Shown here one piece after another: positions 35,501 to 46,820 of a DNA stretch of 64,000 nt; the stretch's first letter is position 1; every line of letters begins with the position of its first letter. Origin of the DNA: Cryptomeria japonica (lineage: Eukaryota; Streptophyta; Pinopsida; Cupressales; Cupressaceae); assembly GCF_030272615.1 (NCBI RefSeq), contig NC_081414.1, positions 770,665,653 through 770,729,652 on the forward strand. Reading direction: 5' to 3'. Both the position numbers and the translations under genes were made by a program. Under the pieces are notes generated by a model. It was not told the DNA's origin, searched no databases, and saw only the letters and a program-made list of their open reading frames with translations.

Positions 35501-37947
35501 ATAATGTGTGAGCAGCATGTTGGTTCAAAGAAAATTTGATGTCTAGGAGATCCCAGTTTTGAACTTGATTGATCACGAACTAGATGAAGAGAGAGGTATT
35601 TAGCTTGTTTTGAAGCGATGAAACTGAACAAAGTTGATTAAAGAGAAACTGATCCCGAACTTGATTGAACTAGGAATGATAGAGAGCAAAGATACCAAAC
35701 TTGAACTTGATTGATCAAGAAGCGGATACTATTGATCTAGAACTTGATTGAACTAGATACAGTGAGCAAAGTTAAAATCGATCTTGAACTTGATTGATCA
35801 AGACATGATTGAGTTAAGATAAACTGTCCATCTTGATTTAAAGTGATGAAGTTGTACACTTGCTTAGATTGAGTGTGATCAAAGATACTCGTTAAACCCT
35901 TGATTGAGTTTAAACGAATAATCAGCTTGATGAAAAGTGATGAAACTGATTAACGTTAAGAGACTGATTCAGACAAAGACAATATCAGCTTGATATGAAG
36001 CGATAAAACTGATATGCCCCTAGAGATTGATTTGATGAATCTTAGTTTCTCGACTTCTAACGAAGATTTTAAAAGAAATTCTCGACTTTTAGGTCATGAG
36101 TATACTCCCTTGGGAGCAAAATCTAAAGATAGTGAGGGTTGCGCAGTGATTGTAGGCAATTTTTTTTTGTAGCGATGATAAGTTATTTGAGACAAAGATT
36201 AATGTTGAAGATTAAAATCAGAGTTAATGTGAGAATTCAATTGAGATTTAGTGTTGATTAACGAGAAATTAAGCGCAAATTGAAGAAGAGAATGAGAAGT
36301 TGATGAAAGTGCTAAGTGGTCAACATCGTGAAATTTTGATGAGAGAATTGACATCAGATTTCGATTTCGATCCCGAAAATGGACTCAGGATAGCCGATTT
36401 ACGAGCTCTTGATTAGATTTCATCGTACTTGTGTCGATTGATTATGAGATGTTCTATATGATTTATTCTATATTTATGCATATCTTTTCAGTATAGATGA
36501 ATGAATGCAAATGGAATATGGATATTTATTTTTGTTTCTTTTTATGCAAATAAATGAGGAGAATGGGTAACTAGTAATGCAAATGTTTATTTTTCTTCAT
36601 GCAATAATATGAATGCAAACAAGTATAAAATAAAATGTATGGATCTATACAAGATGCTCATGTATGCAGCTAACATCTCAATACATAAGTACTCGATTGA
36701 AGAAATGATGATGAAAAAGAGACCACTTAGCTGAGAAATGATGATGCTTCCAATGTCTCATTCTTAAGATAAAGAAATCAGTGTTACCATACCGAAATCA
36801 CTCTAAATTCATGAGATGCAGAATGAAATGCAAGATGAGATGATGTACAATGAAATGCAACCTAAACCTAGTCACTAGATTTGAAATGCTTAAGTTTCAT
36901 CACTGAGCATTTTACAACCATAGCAGGCATATTAGAGTTTCTTTCTTTTCATGTACAATATTAATTATCTTGTCCGTAATGAACCTTTTTCATTCATATC
37001 GTTGGACAGATTTCGCAGGGACCTGGATTGCATGATAAAGAAATTCCCTCAAAACAGACAAATAAATGATGGGAACCTCCCTATAGCATACAAATAAGCA
37101 GAGTCGAGGTATGTGTGGCGATTTCACCTTAATGTGAAGGCAGTTATCATAGACACCCAGCTGATTAGATGTTTTCAGATCATCAGAATCATTCCTACAA
37201 GAAGAAAACAAAGAAAATATTATACCCCCAATCCTTGCTCCTCTTAGTCAAGATAGACTTCCTCGAGTTACTCAGAGGGATATTAAGCGAAAGCCAACGT
37301 AAAATACAACACACAAAGAAAATTTCAGGCATATCTAAAATAATTTAGTGATTATTTTCAGTAGTCTTGTTTTGCTTGTGTACTCAGTGATAAAACTCTG
37401 TAGTAGTTAGGAGACAGGTGATTGACTCAGAGTGGATGACTGGGTATCACTGACTGAAAGATGACTTGGTTGATACTACTTAGGACATGTAAATTGCTCA
37501 GCTGATTACCCTAAGACTAAGACAGTGATTGGTTTCAAGCCATGAGGGTTCTAAAAGAACCAAGATGTCATGAAAGTGACTAAAAGATATGTACAAGGGA
37601 AAGCAAAGATGCAACATTTTAGTACAAGAGATAAGACTAACCTGGACAAAATCCAGCAGCAATACTGATCTATGTCATTGTTTTGATTTGATCATTGATA
37701 GGAATGTCTAGTTTCAAAGAGTAAGTACCCCGTATAAGACCAATCTATCTAGTTTCGAGTATACCCTTTCTTGTATAAGACATGTTGATGTTTGATAGAG
37801 TTTGATAGATTAATTAACAAGACATGCGATAAGTTTGATTGTAGACCTTGAGAGTTTGTCTGATGTTGATTTAGTTTGATGGATAGTCTATGCTTTCTTG
37901 CTTTGATTTTTTTTCATTTTTTTGATTTTGTGAGTTTTTTTATTTTT

Positions 37948-38073
37948 AGGATTTTGTTCAAGACATTTTATGATTTTTAGGAGTTTGTTTAGGACATTTT
38001 ATAATTTTTAGGATTTTGTTCAGGACATTTTATGATTTTTTTGGAGTTTGTTCAGGACATTTAATGATTTTTA
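37948..38073. repeat. 31-33 bp tandem repeat, 4 copies
   Basis: Units of the form AGGATTTTGTTCAGGACATT followed by TTATGATTTTT, starting at 37948, 37979, 38010 and about 38043. Confidence 0.85.
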
Positions 38074-38205
38074 GAATTTTTAATGTTTGCCCCTAGTGTC
38101 TAGCAAGGCAAAATAGATTTTGAGTACATGAATGGATAAGCGAATTATGGTGGATTCTTTCAAGGACTATCTCACAACATTAATCCAAGCATAGGGTCTA
38201 GATAT

Positions 38206-38293
38206 AGCAATGTAAACCAAGGATTTTAGCAATGTAAAGCAAGGATTTTAGCAATGTAAAGCAAGGATTTTAGCAATGTAAAGCAAGGATATA
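38206..38293. repeat. 22-bp tandem repeat, 4 copies
   Basis: Units start AGCAATGTAAAGCAAGGATT at 38206, 38228, 38250 and 38272. Copies are almost identical (one C for G in the first, an A at the end of the last), pointing to recent expansion. Confidence 0.93.
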
Positions 38294-38980
38294 GTGTAAT
38301 GAAGCCATATGGTCCAAAGAAGTGGCCATGTCAAGAGATTTGTGGAAAGCATGTTTTTGCATTTTGTCCATAGTGTTCATCAAGATCAAGGGATAGATTT
38401 GGATAGGAGGCATATATGATAAGCAAGATCAAAAGGGAGTAATGAAGGATGTAAGCAAGCAATGGAGAGGAGCTAAAGGCTCTAGATCAAGTGTAATAGA
38501 TAGGACACATTAAGCTTGCAAAGATCCTTAACCTTGTCAAGATCAAAGGTGGAAAAGGGATATGAACGTAGATAGAGCGGATGAGGGATAATGGAGGATG
38601 AAGGATAATGGAGGAAGAAGGATAATAGATGGATGTACATGGATGGAACTTGCCCCCAGTGTAAAGTCCAAAAGGATAATGGATTATGCATGATGCCTGT
38701 TTGCCAAGTTTTCATCATGGTAATTGCCCAAGGTGCCACATGAAGTGGTTTTCACACAAGGACGAATTTATTTCTCTTTACCTTTTTTCTGATTTTTTTT
38801 TTTTTTTCATCATTTTTTTCTTTTTGGAAGATAATGGAGGCATGCTAGGGGATGGAAGAAGGACCCCAACATCTCGCTGCTTTGGATGGTACCCTTAGAA
38901 TATGAGTTGCAATAGACCATGGCTATGAAGGTATGCTCAAAGATGTTGGTGGGATAATGAAATTAAACTAGGGAAAGGAT

Positions 38981-40630
38981 TTATGCAAAGGATTGGATAA
39001 GAGGGATGGAAGGGTAAAAAAGCAATGTTTGATAATGGATGGGACATTGGAAGAACTGTGTATGGCTAGATGGAAATGTTGGAAAAATCAACATTGGCAC
39101 ACATCTTGAGGGATGGTGGACATATGGAAGAGAAGTGAATCTAAGATTTTGAGATTTGGATGGAGGAAAGGTTACATATTTTGGGGCATAAGAACCCAAA
39201 ATGGATGAAGGAGGTGATGGAGAAATTGATTTGGAAGGTTTGGATGGAGGAACAACAATATTGGATGCCAATTTTGATTTTTCTTTAGAATTTTGTGCTT
39301 CAAGTAGCCGCTTAGGGATCCACATGGTTTTTGATTTTTCATGCTTTTGTAGTTCCTTAGAGCGCATTGCCTGTAAAAGTGCCTTAGGAACCCATATAAC
39401 TTTTGACTTTTCTTCTTTCTTTGCGGGCCTTTGTGGTGTTTTGTATTTTTCGTTTTCTTTTTGGATCATATTTTTCTTTGTTTTGACATGTCGATTAGAT
39501 GGGACATGTTGATCCTTGAATACATGTGCATTACTTGACTTGTGACTTTTATGCTTGGCATCCAAATTGCTTGGAGAAGGAAAAGAATGTATGAATGGAT
39601 AGGAATGATATGGAGGTATTTTAGATGGATGGAAGGTACTCAAAGACATGTGTCTTCGTTGATCCCGCATAAGGGATGGAGGGATATAGGGACCTAGAAT
39701 GGATGGAAGTGATGACAGAGAAAGTGTATATTTGGATTTAATTGGAGAAATGAAAGATTTATGAGAGATACCAACATCTTGAGAAATGTACCTGAGGCCA
39801 TGACCTTTAACATTTTCTTTAATATTGAGGGGTTCTTGCTTGTGGAGATTTACCTCTTTGCCTTTATAAATATTTTGACTTGAAGGATACACTTTGCTTT
39901 GGAAAGAAGGCACGAGTCCTTAATGAGATGAAGGTGGAAAGTAAGGAATGATAGGATCACGAAGGGGATTTGTAGGCATGTTGGATCCTTGAGATGAATA
40001 TGGAGGATTATGACAAGGATGTGAAGGGATACTTTGATCTTGACATGGAAGAGGACTATTGGATAGAGTAGGAAGGGTGTTTGACTCTTCATTTTGAATA
40101 GGATCATTTGAAAAGGTGGAAGAGGCATCATGATCTTTCTTAGGAAGTGGATTAGGAATGAGATTTGGAAGGATGCTTTGTTCTTGAGATGGAAGGGGGT
40201 CATCTTGGAAGAAATGGAAAGGTATAAGGGGATCATCATGGAATTCTAGTGAAATAGGATATTTTTCAATCATTAGATGGGATTGAGGAGTTTTGGTGTC
40301 TTGATCTTGATTTATGGTAGGACTTGTTTCTTCACTTTTTAGATTATCCTCTTGACATGGAGTCACTTCTAAGGAAGGGATAGGATTTTGCATAGGCGTA
40401 GGGGATTCTTGGAAGATCTCCATATTTTGGCATGATGGGGAAGCATTTTGAGTGGGACTCTCTGGAGTGGGTATGTTTGGAATTGAAGTGTATGATGGCA
40501 TAGGATCTGGGATTTTTAAATCTTTAGAGGAACTTGCATTAGTATTGGGATTAACATGGATTTCCATAAGAGATAGCCCTTGAAGGTAAACATGAGAAGT
40601 TTCATTGTTTGAAGGAGATGAAGACATCAT
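38981..40630 (-). pseudogene. G3 long Ser/Pro/Lys-rich ORF, 548 residues with one stop, function unknown
   Basis: From ATG 40630 the frame stays open to 38981 except for one TAA at 39920-39922. The first part is Ser/Pro/Asn/Gln-rich and acidic; the second is basic and Ser/Lys-rich. Near residues 420-465 sit two copies of a motif K-S-K-x-[IM]-W-[VI]-P-K-x-L-L-[QE]-A (WVPKALLQA and WIPKRLLEA). No known domain, transmembrane segment or zinc finger is seen. Its start overlaps the stop of the upstream gag-like frame in ATGA, so the two may have been linked by re-initiation or frameshifting, or one indel may have split a single ORF. Staying open over 1.65 kb in such an element suggests it was under selection until recently (inference). 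Confidence 0.6.
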
Positions 40631-41256
40631 GGAAGGATGGAGGTTACATATGGAGCCTTGATAGACATAGGTTCATGATTTTTATCATGCTTAGAAGTAG
40701 TTCCTTCTTTTTCTTTAGGTGAGTCATTAGGATCTTCAATTTCAATGACACCATTATCAATGAGATCTTGAATCTTATGTTTTAATTCCATACACATTGA
40801 AGTCTTATGTTTGTTATGCCTATGATATGCACAGTAATTACTCAAAACTCCACATCCCCATGTGGTCTTTTTAGGCAATATGATAAGATTGTTCTTAAGA
40901 AGCTCTTCCGAAGTTGACTCAATAGATTGCCCCAAAGGTGTAAACTATCTATCTAGAGAATATTTGGAGAAAATGTCTTTATGTCTTGGTGAAGGTGTCT
41001 TGTGAGCTTGTTTGAGATTTGATCTTTGATTGTCAATTAATTCTTGTTCCATCTTATGTAATTGTTTTAGAATTTCTTGAAGTCTAGTGTTTTTAATATC
41101 ATAAAGTTTTATCTCAAGAGGTGTCATTTAAACTTTTCATTGAGCTTGAATTTCATATATATCTCTCTTGAGATCTTGAATTTGTTGGGCCAAGGTAGCC
41201 ATGGGCTTCTTACTTTTGTCAGAATTTTTAGAAGAGCTTCTAGTTTGAATGGACAT
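40627..41256 (-). pseudogene. G3 gag-like frame: coiled coil plus CHHC zinc knuckle, capsid core missing
   Basis: From ATG 41256 one frame of 209 codons with three stops (two near 41130-41140, TAG at 40945-40947). It starts with a basic Ser/Lys tail, a coiled coil (QQIQDLKRDIYEIQ, LQEILKQLHKMEQ), then FTPLGQSIESTSEELLKNN and a zinc knuckle CAYHRHNKHKTSMC of form C-X2-H-X4-H-X4-C followed by KIQDLIDNGVIEIE. FTPLG...LL and the knuckle are typical of the C-terminal part of Gypsy gag. The capsid core that should lie between coil and FTPLG is absent. Confidence 0.75.
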
Positions 41257-41313
41257 TTACAACCAACAGGATCGAGAGCTATATGTGTTGCAGAAGTCAA
41301 GATAAAATTGTAG

Positions 41314-43112
41314 CTACTTTTTCATTTAACATATTGATTTGAGAGAAGTATAACTAAGATCTGGTCTGGTTTCAAGAATGATCTATCCTGCTATCTAAGT
41401 TAACTTAGGTTTGATAAGATATTGTTTGAACTAGCTGAGAGATGATTGGCAAAATTGTGCAACACAACCACAGGGATACACTATCAAGATTGTTTATGCT
41501 CGGGAGGATGATAACCAGTTTTATGCTCGCTGTAGACTGATCTAATAAATTTTGACTGTTTTGACTGGCAAGAACATGAATTTGTATGACAGAGTTTATC
41601 ACTGAGTTGTTGATTTGTTTTCTCCAATTTTAGTATTTCAGTTTCAGTTTCAGGGGTGAAAACACAGAAAACATGCAAGATATATAATAATTCAATCATA
41701 GCATGCTAACCCTATAGAAGTTGGCTTAGAGAAGAAAATATTTGCCTACTGACTTAGGTACAGACCCAATAGCTAATTAGAATATGGTCACTGAGTCTCA
41801 CGCAATGGATTCTCAATGCCGTATTAGCCGACTCCAAATGCTAATGGGGGCATGATATGGCAAGTGTCTTGGGAGAGTTACTATCTCTCTTGCACAAAGA
41901 TTATCCCCCTTTCAGAGGTGAACTGGGTAGCTTCTATCTTATAATTCTTAGTCAAGAATTTCCTTTGAAGTTACCCCTTGAAGTCATGCAAGCATGATTG
42001 AGGCCTATAGCCTGACAAAGTACCGAAACAAGTTGTAGTCATGTAAATGTGATTGAGACCATGAGGCCCTACAAAATGCTCGATATGAGAGATCTCAAAG
42101 AGAAAAATCAAATAATCCCATCCTCTAAGACTTTAATCACCAGAGGCCTATTTATTATAGTGAGTTGGAATGCTCAGGTTCAGCTATACTCACTTGGGTC
42201 GTTCTCACAGGGTGATTACTTTTTCCCACTATGACAGGGCTGCTAAAGGTACACAAATCTCAAAACTTATAAAAAATCTTCGAGGCTCTAGATTTCTAAT
42301 TGTCTATGAAAAATAAGAGCATACTATCCTACCTCTCAGATTTTTCTGAAAACATAAAAGACATATTTTTTCTTTAACTAGATAGCAATTTAAGTGCCTA
42401 AAAATTAATTTAAAGAATACACGATGTTTGGTTAATTCTCTTTAGGCAACCTGCAAAACTGACGCATCATTAGTCATGTTGTTTTTTTATTTTTTGATAG
42501 GCGTATGTTTGATTGATAAATTATTTGTCAAGTGGACCTGCAAACATTAAAAGCCCAAAATTAGTTGCCAAAATAACATAAAAAAAATCATCAAAAGAAA
42601 ATTCTAGCATGCAAACTATTTTGGTTGACAATTTTGATAGTACTTCACTCTGTCATTTATAAATTTTAAATAAGAGCTAATTAAGAAAATATCTTTGGTG
42701 GAAATGTGGCCAACTTGATCTTATAGAACATATTAAAATTTTGTTTAGATCCAACAGTTCAATAAAAAGTTATGCCCTCTGAACAGAGACCGTTTTTGAC
42801 TGTCACAAAAGAATAAGTAAAATGATAGTACTACACTCTGTCATTCCTAACTTTCAAACCAAACTTATTAGGAAAATCTCTTTGGTGAAACTGTAGAAAA
42901 CATGGTTTTCAACAACATATCAAAAATTGGTTGAGATCCAACGGTTCAATAAAAAGTTATTCCTTCCAAACAGAGACCATTTTTGACTGTCACAGAAGAA
43001 CAAGCAAAAAGAAAGATTTTTATTTGCAAATTTAACACATGTTTATTATTTATAAAAAATAAACATTAAATTTGTTCAAGAAACATTAGAAATCTTGTAG
43101 TCGTGGCTTTGA
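41314..43112 (-). other. 5' leader of G3
   Basis: Non-coding between primer-binding site and the gag-like frame. It contains the 188-bp tandem repeat; the rest shows no motif. Minus-strand open stretches at 41405-41602 and 41484-41699 overlap each other and have no domain. Confidence 0.5.
42635..43005. repeat. 188-bp tandem repeat, 2 copies, in the G3 leader
   Basis: TGATAGTACTNCACTCTGTC starts at 42635 and again at 42823. Both copies contain GATCCAACNGTTCAATAAAA and AACAGAGACC(G/A)TTTTTGACT. Confidence 0.9.
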
Positions 43113-43130
43113 GCCCCACGGTGGGTGCCA
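43113..43130 (-). promoter_or_regulatory. Primer-binding site of G3
   Basis: On the minus strand TGGCACCCACCGTGGGGC lies four bases inside the 5' LTR. It differs from the G1/G2 site. The tRNA is not assigned. Confidence 0.8.
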
Positions 43131-43134
43131 AAAA

Positions 43135-44216
43135 TGTGGTGCGTGAAAAGTGGACCTGTATCTGTATCTGGAATACACAACACTTCAATTAAGTCATTAG
43201 ATGCATGGTTAGTAAAGCAATAATCAATGAATAATAAACCATTACAAAATGACCCATTGCCTTCTAGTAGATGTGAGTTTAGATTTCTCTCAGATTGCTA
43301 AGCTATCCACTGACTAGAAAACAACTAAATGAAGGATATTTAAATCTATATGATCAAGAATATGAGCTAAATGGATGTAAGATTAATCTAACATGATTTG
43401 AGAAATATATGAATATTTAAGCTAAATGATTTAAGCAATATGAAATAACTAATATGCAATATCTCAATGCAAATTCTCAATGAACCTAGAGCAAAAATAG
43501 CATAATAACAATATATTCTCCAGGATTTTTGAATGAGAGATGAGAGCCTGAATTTATAGAAAATTCAGAAAGAAACCAACGACTGAGATCAAATGATGAT
43601 GAGCGGTCAAGATTTTCCAAGAGGAAGCACAGTCCAGGTGAATTGATGTGATTGGATGCTTTTCTCAGTTTTAAAGGAAATTGAACTAAAATTAAGATAA
43701 AATCAAGAAAAAACTGATTTATTCTCTATTTCATTCAATTTTAATATTTAATTGTTTTAATTGCTTTCTTTGAGAATATTTATCAATTTTTAATTTGTTT
43801 TTTTCAAGATTATCTTCAATTGATTTCTTTTCTCAAATTTTAATTCTTTTGATGTCAATTAATTCCTTTTTTGATTTGTTTCCTTTTTTGAAGATTTATG
43901 GCAATTTTTATTTATTTTTTAAATTAATTCCTCTTTTTTGATTATTTAATGGCAAATTGATTTATTTAATTAAATATGCAAAAGATATCTAATTAAAATA
44001 AATAAGATAATTGTTTTAAATGATTTATTTCGAATGATCAGTTAATTAAATAAATATTTAATTAATATTAGTTGATTAATTTTGCCATGTGACATTTAAT
44101 GATTAAAGAAATTGGTTGTGTGCTCAAGATTTATTTAATTGCCTTTGGTTAGGACCTTGGTGATGTTATCGAGATTAGGGGTTCATGGTTTAGATGACCA
44201 TTTTTAGGATATTACA
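43135..44216 (-). repeat. 5' LTR of G3 (right in window)
   Basis: Starts TGTGGTGCGTGAAAAG and ends GGATATTACA on the plus strand. Confidence 0.92.
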
Positions 44217-44694
44217 ATGATCAAAATAGGTAACTAGGTCATCCTTTACTGATCTTCTACATGCTTCCTTCACATGCTTCAATTACCGAAACACACACCT
44301 CAATTACTGAATCAAAACAAGGGTCTACCGGACCCATAAGCACAAATTCCAAACATAATAGCTTCCAAGTACAAGATACAGACGCCATATATTCTAGACA
44401 CATAGGATCCATACATCCTAATGCAATACAAACATTTGGATGGAAATTCAACTAACACAACTGATATAGGAACTAGATACAAACCATGATAAGCAAAACA
44501 CAAGATTCTAAAGAAGGGGATCTTTTGAAAATAACTCCAGTAGGTTATACATACTTAGTTGCTTAGTAAATGTCACTTCTTTGTTTACTGTCTATTCATC
44601 ATAACTACTCTACTCAATATGCTACACTCAGTTCAATTGGATCACTGGGTTTGACATTACTGACAATAATTACAACATTCACACAAATATATCA
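44217..44694 (-). repeat. C2 3' LTR, right piece
   Basis: Continues the Copia LTR after the ATGAT duplication and ends ATATATCA at 44694, next to ATCTCCCCCTTTGTC (the polypurine tract in reverse). Confidence 0.72.
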
Positions 44695-45150
44695 ATCTCC
44701 CCCTTTGTCATTGATGGAAAAACATCTCAAAAAGAATAATCTCGAAAACATGTTTGCATGTATATCTGCATATACATCTCTCTTACTCATATGACTCATA
44801 TCTCACCACTTCTCCATTTAATCTTTCTCCCCATTTCTTCATTTACCTTTCTCCCCAATTCTTCATTTACCTTTCTCCCCCTTTGACATCAAGGGAAAAT
44901 AGTTCTTTTAATGAAAAAGGAAAAAAATGCATTAAATCAACAAAAAGAATGTCAAAAAGTTATATCAAAAATAAATTCCTTAACTGCTCTTCTGAAAACC
45001 CTTCTTATATTTCCTTTTAAGCTCAAAAAGGAGAACCTTTCAAGAATGCACAGCTAGTTTGATGCTAATAGATAAAGTTTGGCTTTCAACCAACACATCA
45101 ATAGCATGAGATAAACTATATGGAGTAGTGATGAAAATAGGGCAGACAAT
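44695..45150 (-). promoter_or_regulatory. C2 3' non-coding region with repeated polypurine tracts
   Basis: Besides the tract abutting the LTR (44695-44710), three further purine tracts (minus strand) occur at about 44828, 44852 and 44876, two of them in nearly identical 24-bp units containing TTCTTCATTTACCTTTCTCC on the plus strand. Plus-strand open stretches here are by-products. Confidence 0.6.
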
Positions 45151-46510
45151 TGAGGGAGGGGGTGAATCAATTATCACCAAATTTTACAGTAACTTACTTT
45201 AATCTCTGATATGATAATTAATAGTGAAAGCATAAATCAACAACACAACATGAACACACATAACACCAAGATTTTTGACATGGAAAACCCGTTTAAGGGA
45301 AAAAACATCGTGGGAACCAACCCACAATATGATGATACCCTGTTAGAAGTATATGAAATATTGCAATGGGGAATGCATGTGCATTTAGGCACACTGCCTA
45401 GAGCTCACTGCTCAAAAACAACAAAGGGCTACAACCCTAGAAAGACTCATTGTCTTACAGACACATTCGGATTACATTCGGAAGATCATGAACTGAGAAA
45501 ATACCATCTCCTCATGCCTAGTTATAGTTCTGGTTAAGCACATATAACTTCTTATTCTCACACTTCTACTCTGCCTTTGAAAGATCAATACATTATTCAC
45601 ACATACACTCATCCATGGCATCACACACTCAATTACAAAGATATTACATTTATTTATACATGATATCAACCTTGGATCAATATCATCAAGATTGGCTCAA
45701 CACATATCACCTAATTACATAAATATGACCATACATGCTACAATATCACATGTGGACCAAAATAATGTCATCTAAGACATAGCATGGACCTAAATCACCA
45801 CCTTGAATATGAAACACCTCCAAGAATTATATCTTGGACATTTGCAACATGCTACAATCATCATGTAGGCCAAGAACATGAAGAACACCATTGGATCAAG
45901 GAAAATCATCAATAACACACTCACCAAGCAATGCAGACCACCAATAGGAAAATAAAACAATCTAGAAACATCCACAATCATCATGAATTACCACAACAAT
46001 ATCCACACAACCTCAAATTACTAGAATCATCGTTATCATCATACCAAACTTCAAGAACATTAACTGAACTGAATGTTAACCTAGAAAAATCACTTGTGAA
46101 GCTCCAAACCATGAACTACTTGAATTTAGGACACACATCAATGTCCCAAATATAATCTCTCAATTCACACAACAAGATATTACAATGTAGAGCAATGCAT
46201 ATCAAAATACTAAACACCTGCAATACTGAACAACAGAAAAACTAGCCTCAACATAGATACTAATAGCTCACTCAAATCTTCATGGGGACCTTTGGTACTT
46301 GCACTGAATCAACTAGAGATATCACTCTAAAAATCCTTTAATCCGCAAACACTAATCATCAATATACATCATGAACCAACTAACTGAACTTCACTGCATC
46401 ACTGCACCCGCCAGAGAAAATATATTGACATCAATGACAACACATTTCTCAAGCACACAAAGATATCTCATAAGCACATATTTTTAACACACATTCAAAA
46501 ATATCCAACA
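45151..46510 (-). repeat. 3' LTR of C3
   Basis: Plus-strand ends are TGAGGGAGGGGGTGAATC and AAATATCCAACA. It aligns with 50997-52203, with shared text such as GAACACACATAACACCAA and AATATGATGATACCCT. Confidence 0.9.
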
Positions 46511-46820
46511 ATCTCCCCCTTTTGATATTGAAGACAACATTTCATGTGAAAAACAATCAATGTCAAAGAAAAGGAAAATCTCTACCCCCAAATCTCTTAT
46601 CTCTTATAATACTCTCTCCCCCTAAACTCTACATAGTTTTTCACATGACTCTCTCTCCCTCTTTGAAATCAATGAAAAAGGTACATATTTGCAAACATAG
46701 AATCTCACAAATATGAACATCTGACTACTCCCCCTGAGTAGCAGCCTCCACTCATCAATCTGGATCATAAGATATGACTATGAAATGCATCGAACTAATG
46801 CATACTAATGCACCTTAGTT
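46511..46820 (-). promoter_or_regulatory. Polypurine tracts downstream of C3 pol
   Basis: The tract abutting the LTR reads ATATCAAAAGGGGGAGAT on the minus strand (46511-46528). Others are near 46614, 46650 and 46727-46735. The last lies in the near-palindrome CTACTCAGGGGGAGTAGT, which C1 carries at the same distance from the pol end. Confidence 0.65.

Larger units (their letters stand above)
35501..38980 (-). other. Non-coding 3' interior of G3
   Basis: About 3.5 kb without a supported gene. 35520-36010 is a field of imperfect repeats around AACTTGATTGA(A/T)C(T/A)AG and GATGAAACTGAT. Two tighter tandem arrays lie at 37948-38073 and 38206-38293. The minus-strand stretch 36990-37211 has no motif. 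Confidence 0.55.
34330..44216 (-). mobile_element. Gypsy-like element G3, non-autonomous, with a long novel ORF
   Basis: LTRs at 34330-35484 and 43135-44216 and perfect target duplication ATGAT (34325-34329, 44217-44221). Minus orientation is shown by a primer-binding site (TGGCACCCACCGTGGGGC) inside the right LTR and the purine tract TTCAAAGAGGGGCAAA next to the left LTR. The interior holds a 5' leader with a 188-bp tandem repeat, a short gag-like frame (41256-40627), an overlapping 548-residue low-complexity ORF (40630-38981) and 3.5 kb of non-coding sequence with tandem repeats. No protease, RT, RNase H or integrase. The LTRs are similar enough to align without effort, so it is probably younger than G1. 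Confidence 0.9.
33380..45150 (-). mobile_element. Copia element C2, 3' part, interrupted by G3 and C3
   Basis: A minus-strand Copia 3' LTR begins on the plus strand at 33380 (TGAGAGGGTGGGTGAATCAA), is split at 34329/44217 by G3, and ends at 44694 (ATATATCA). Next to it is the polypurine tract GACAAAGGGGGAGAT read on the minus strand. The LTR without G3 is about 1.42 kb, close to the 1.36 kb LTR of C3, which begins similarly. The internal part (44695-45150) is 3' non-coding sequence and is cut by C3 at 45151. The remainder, including pol and the 5' LTR, should lie beyond the right edge of the window. Confidence 0.75.

Noticed and set aside
45211-45537. Plus-strand open stretch repeated at 51057-51260
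   Set aside because: It lies in both LTRs of C3; the similarity comes from the LTR pair and not from a conserved gene.
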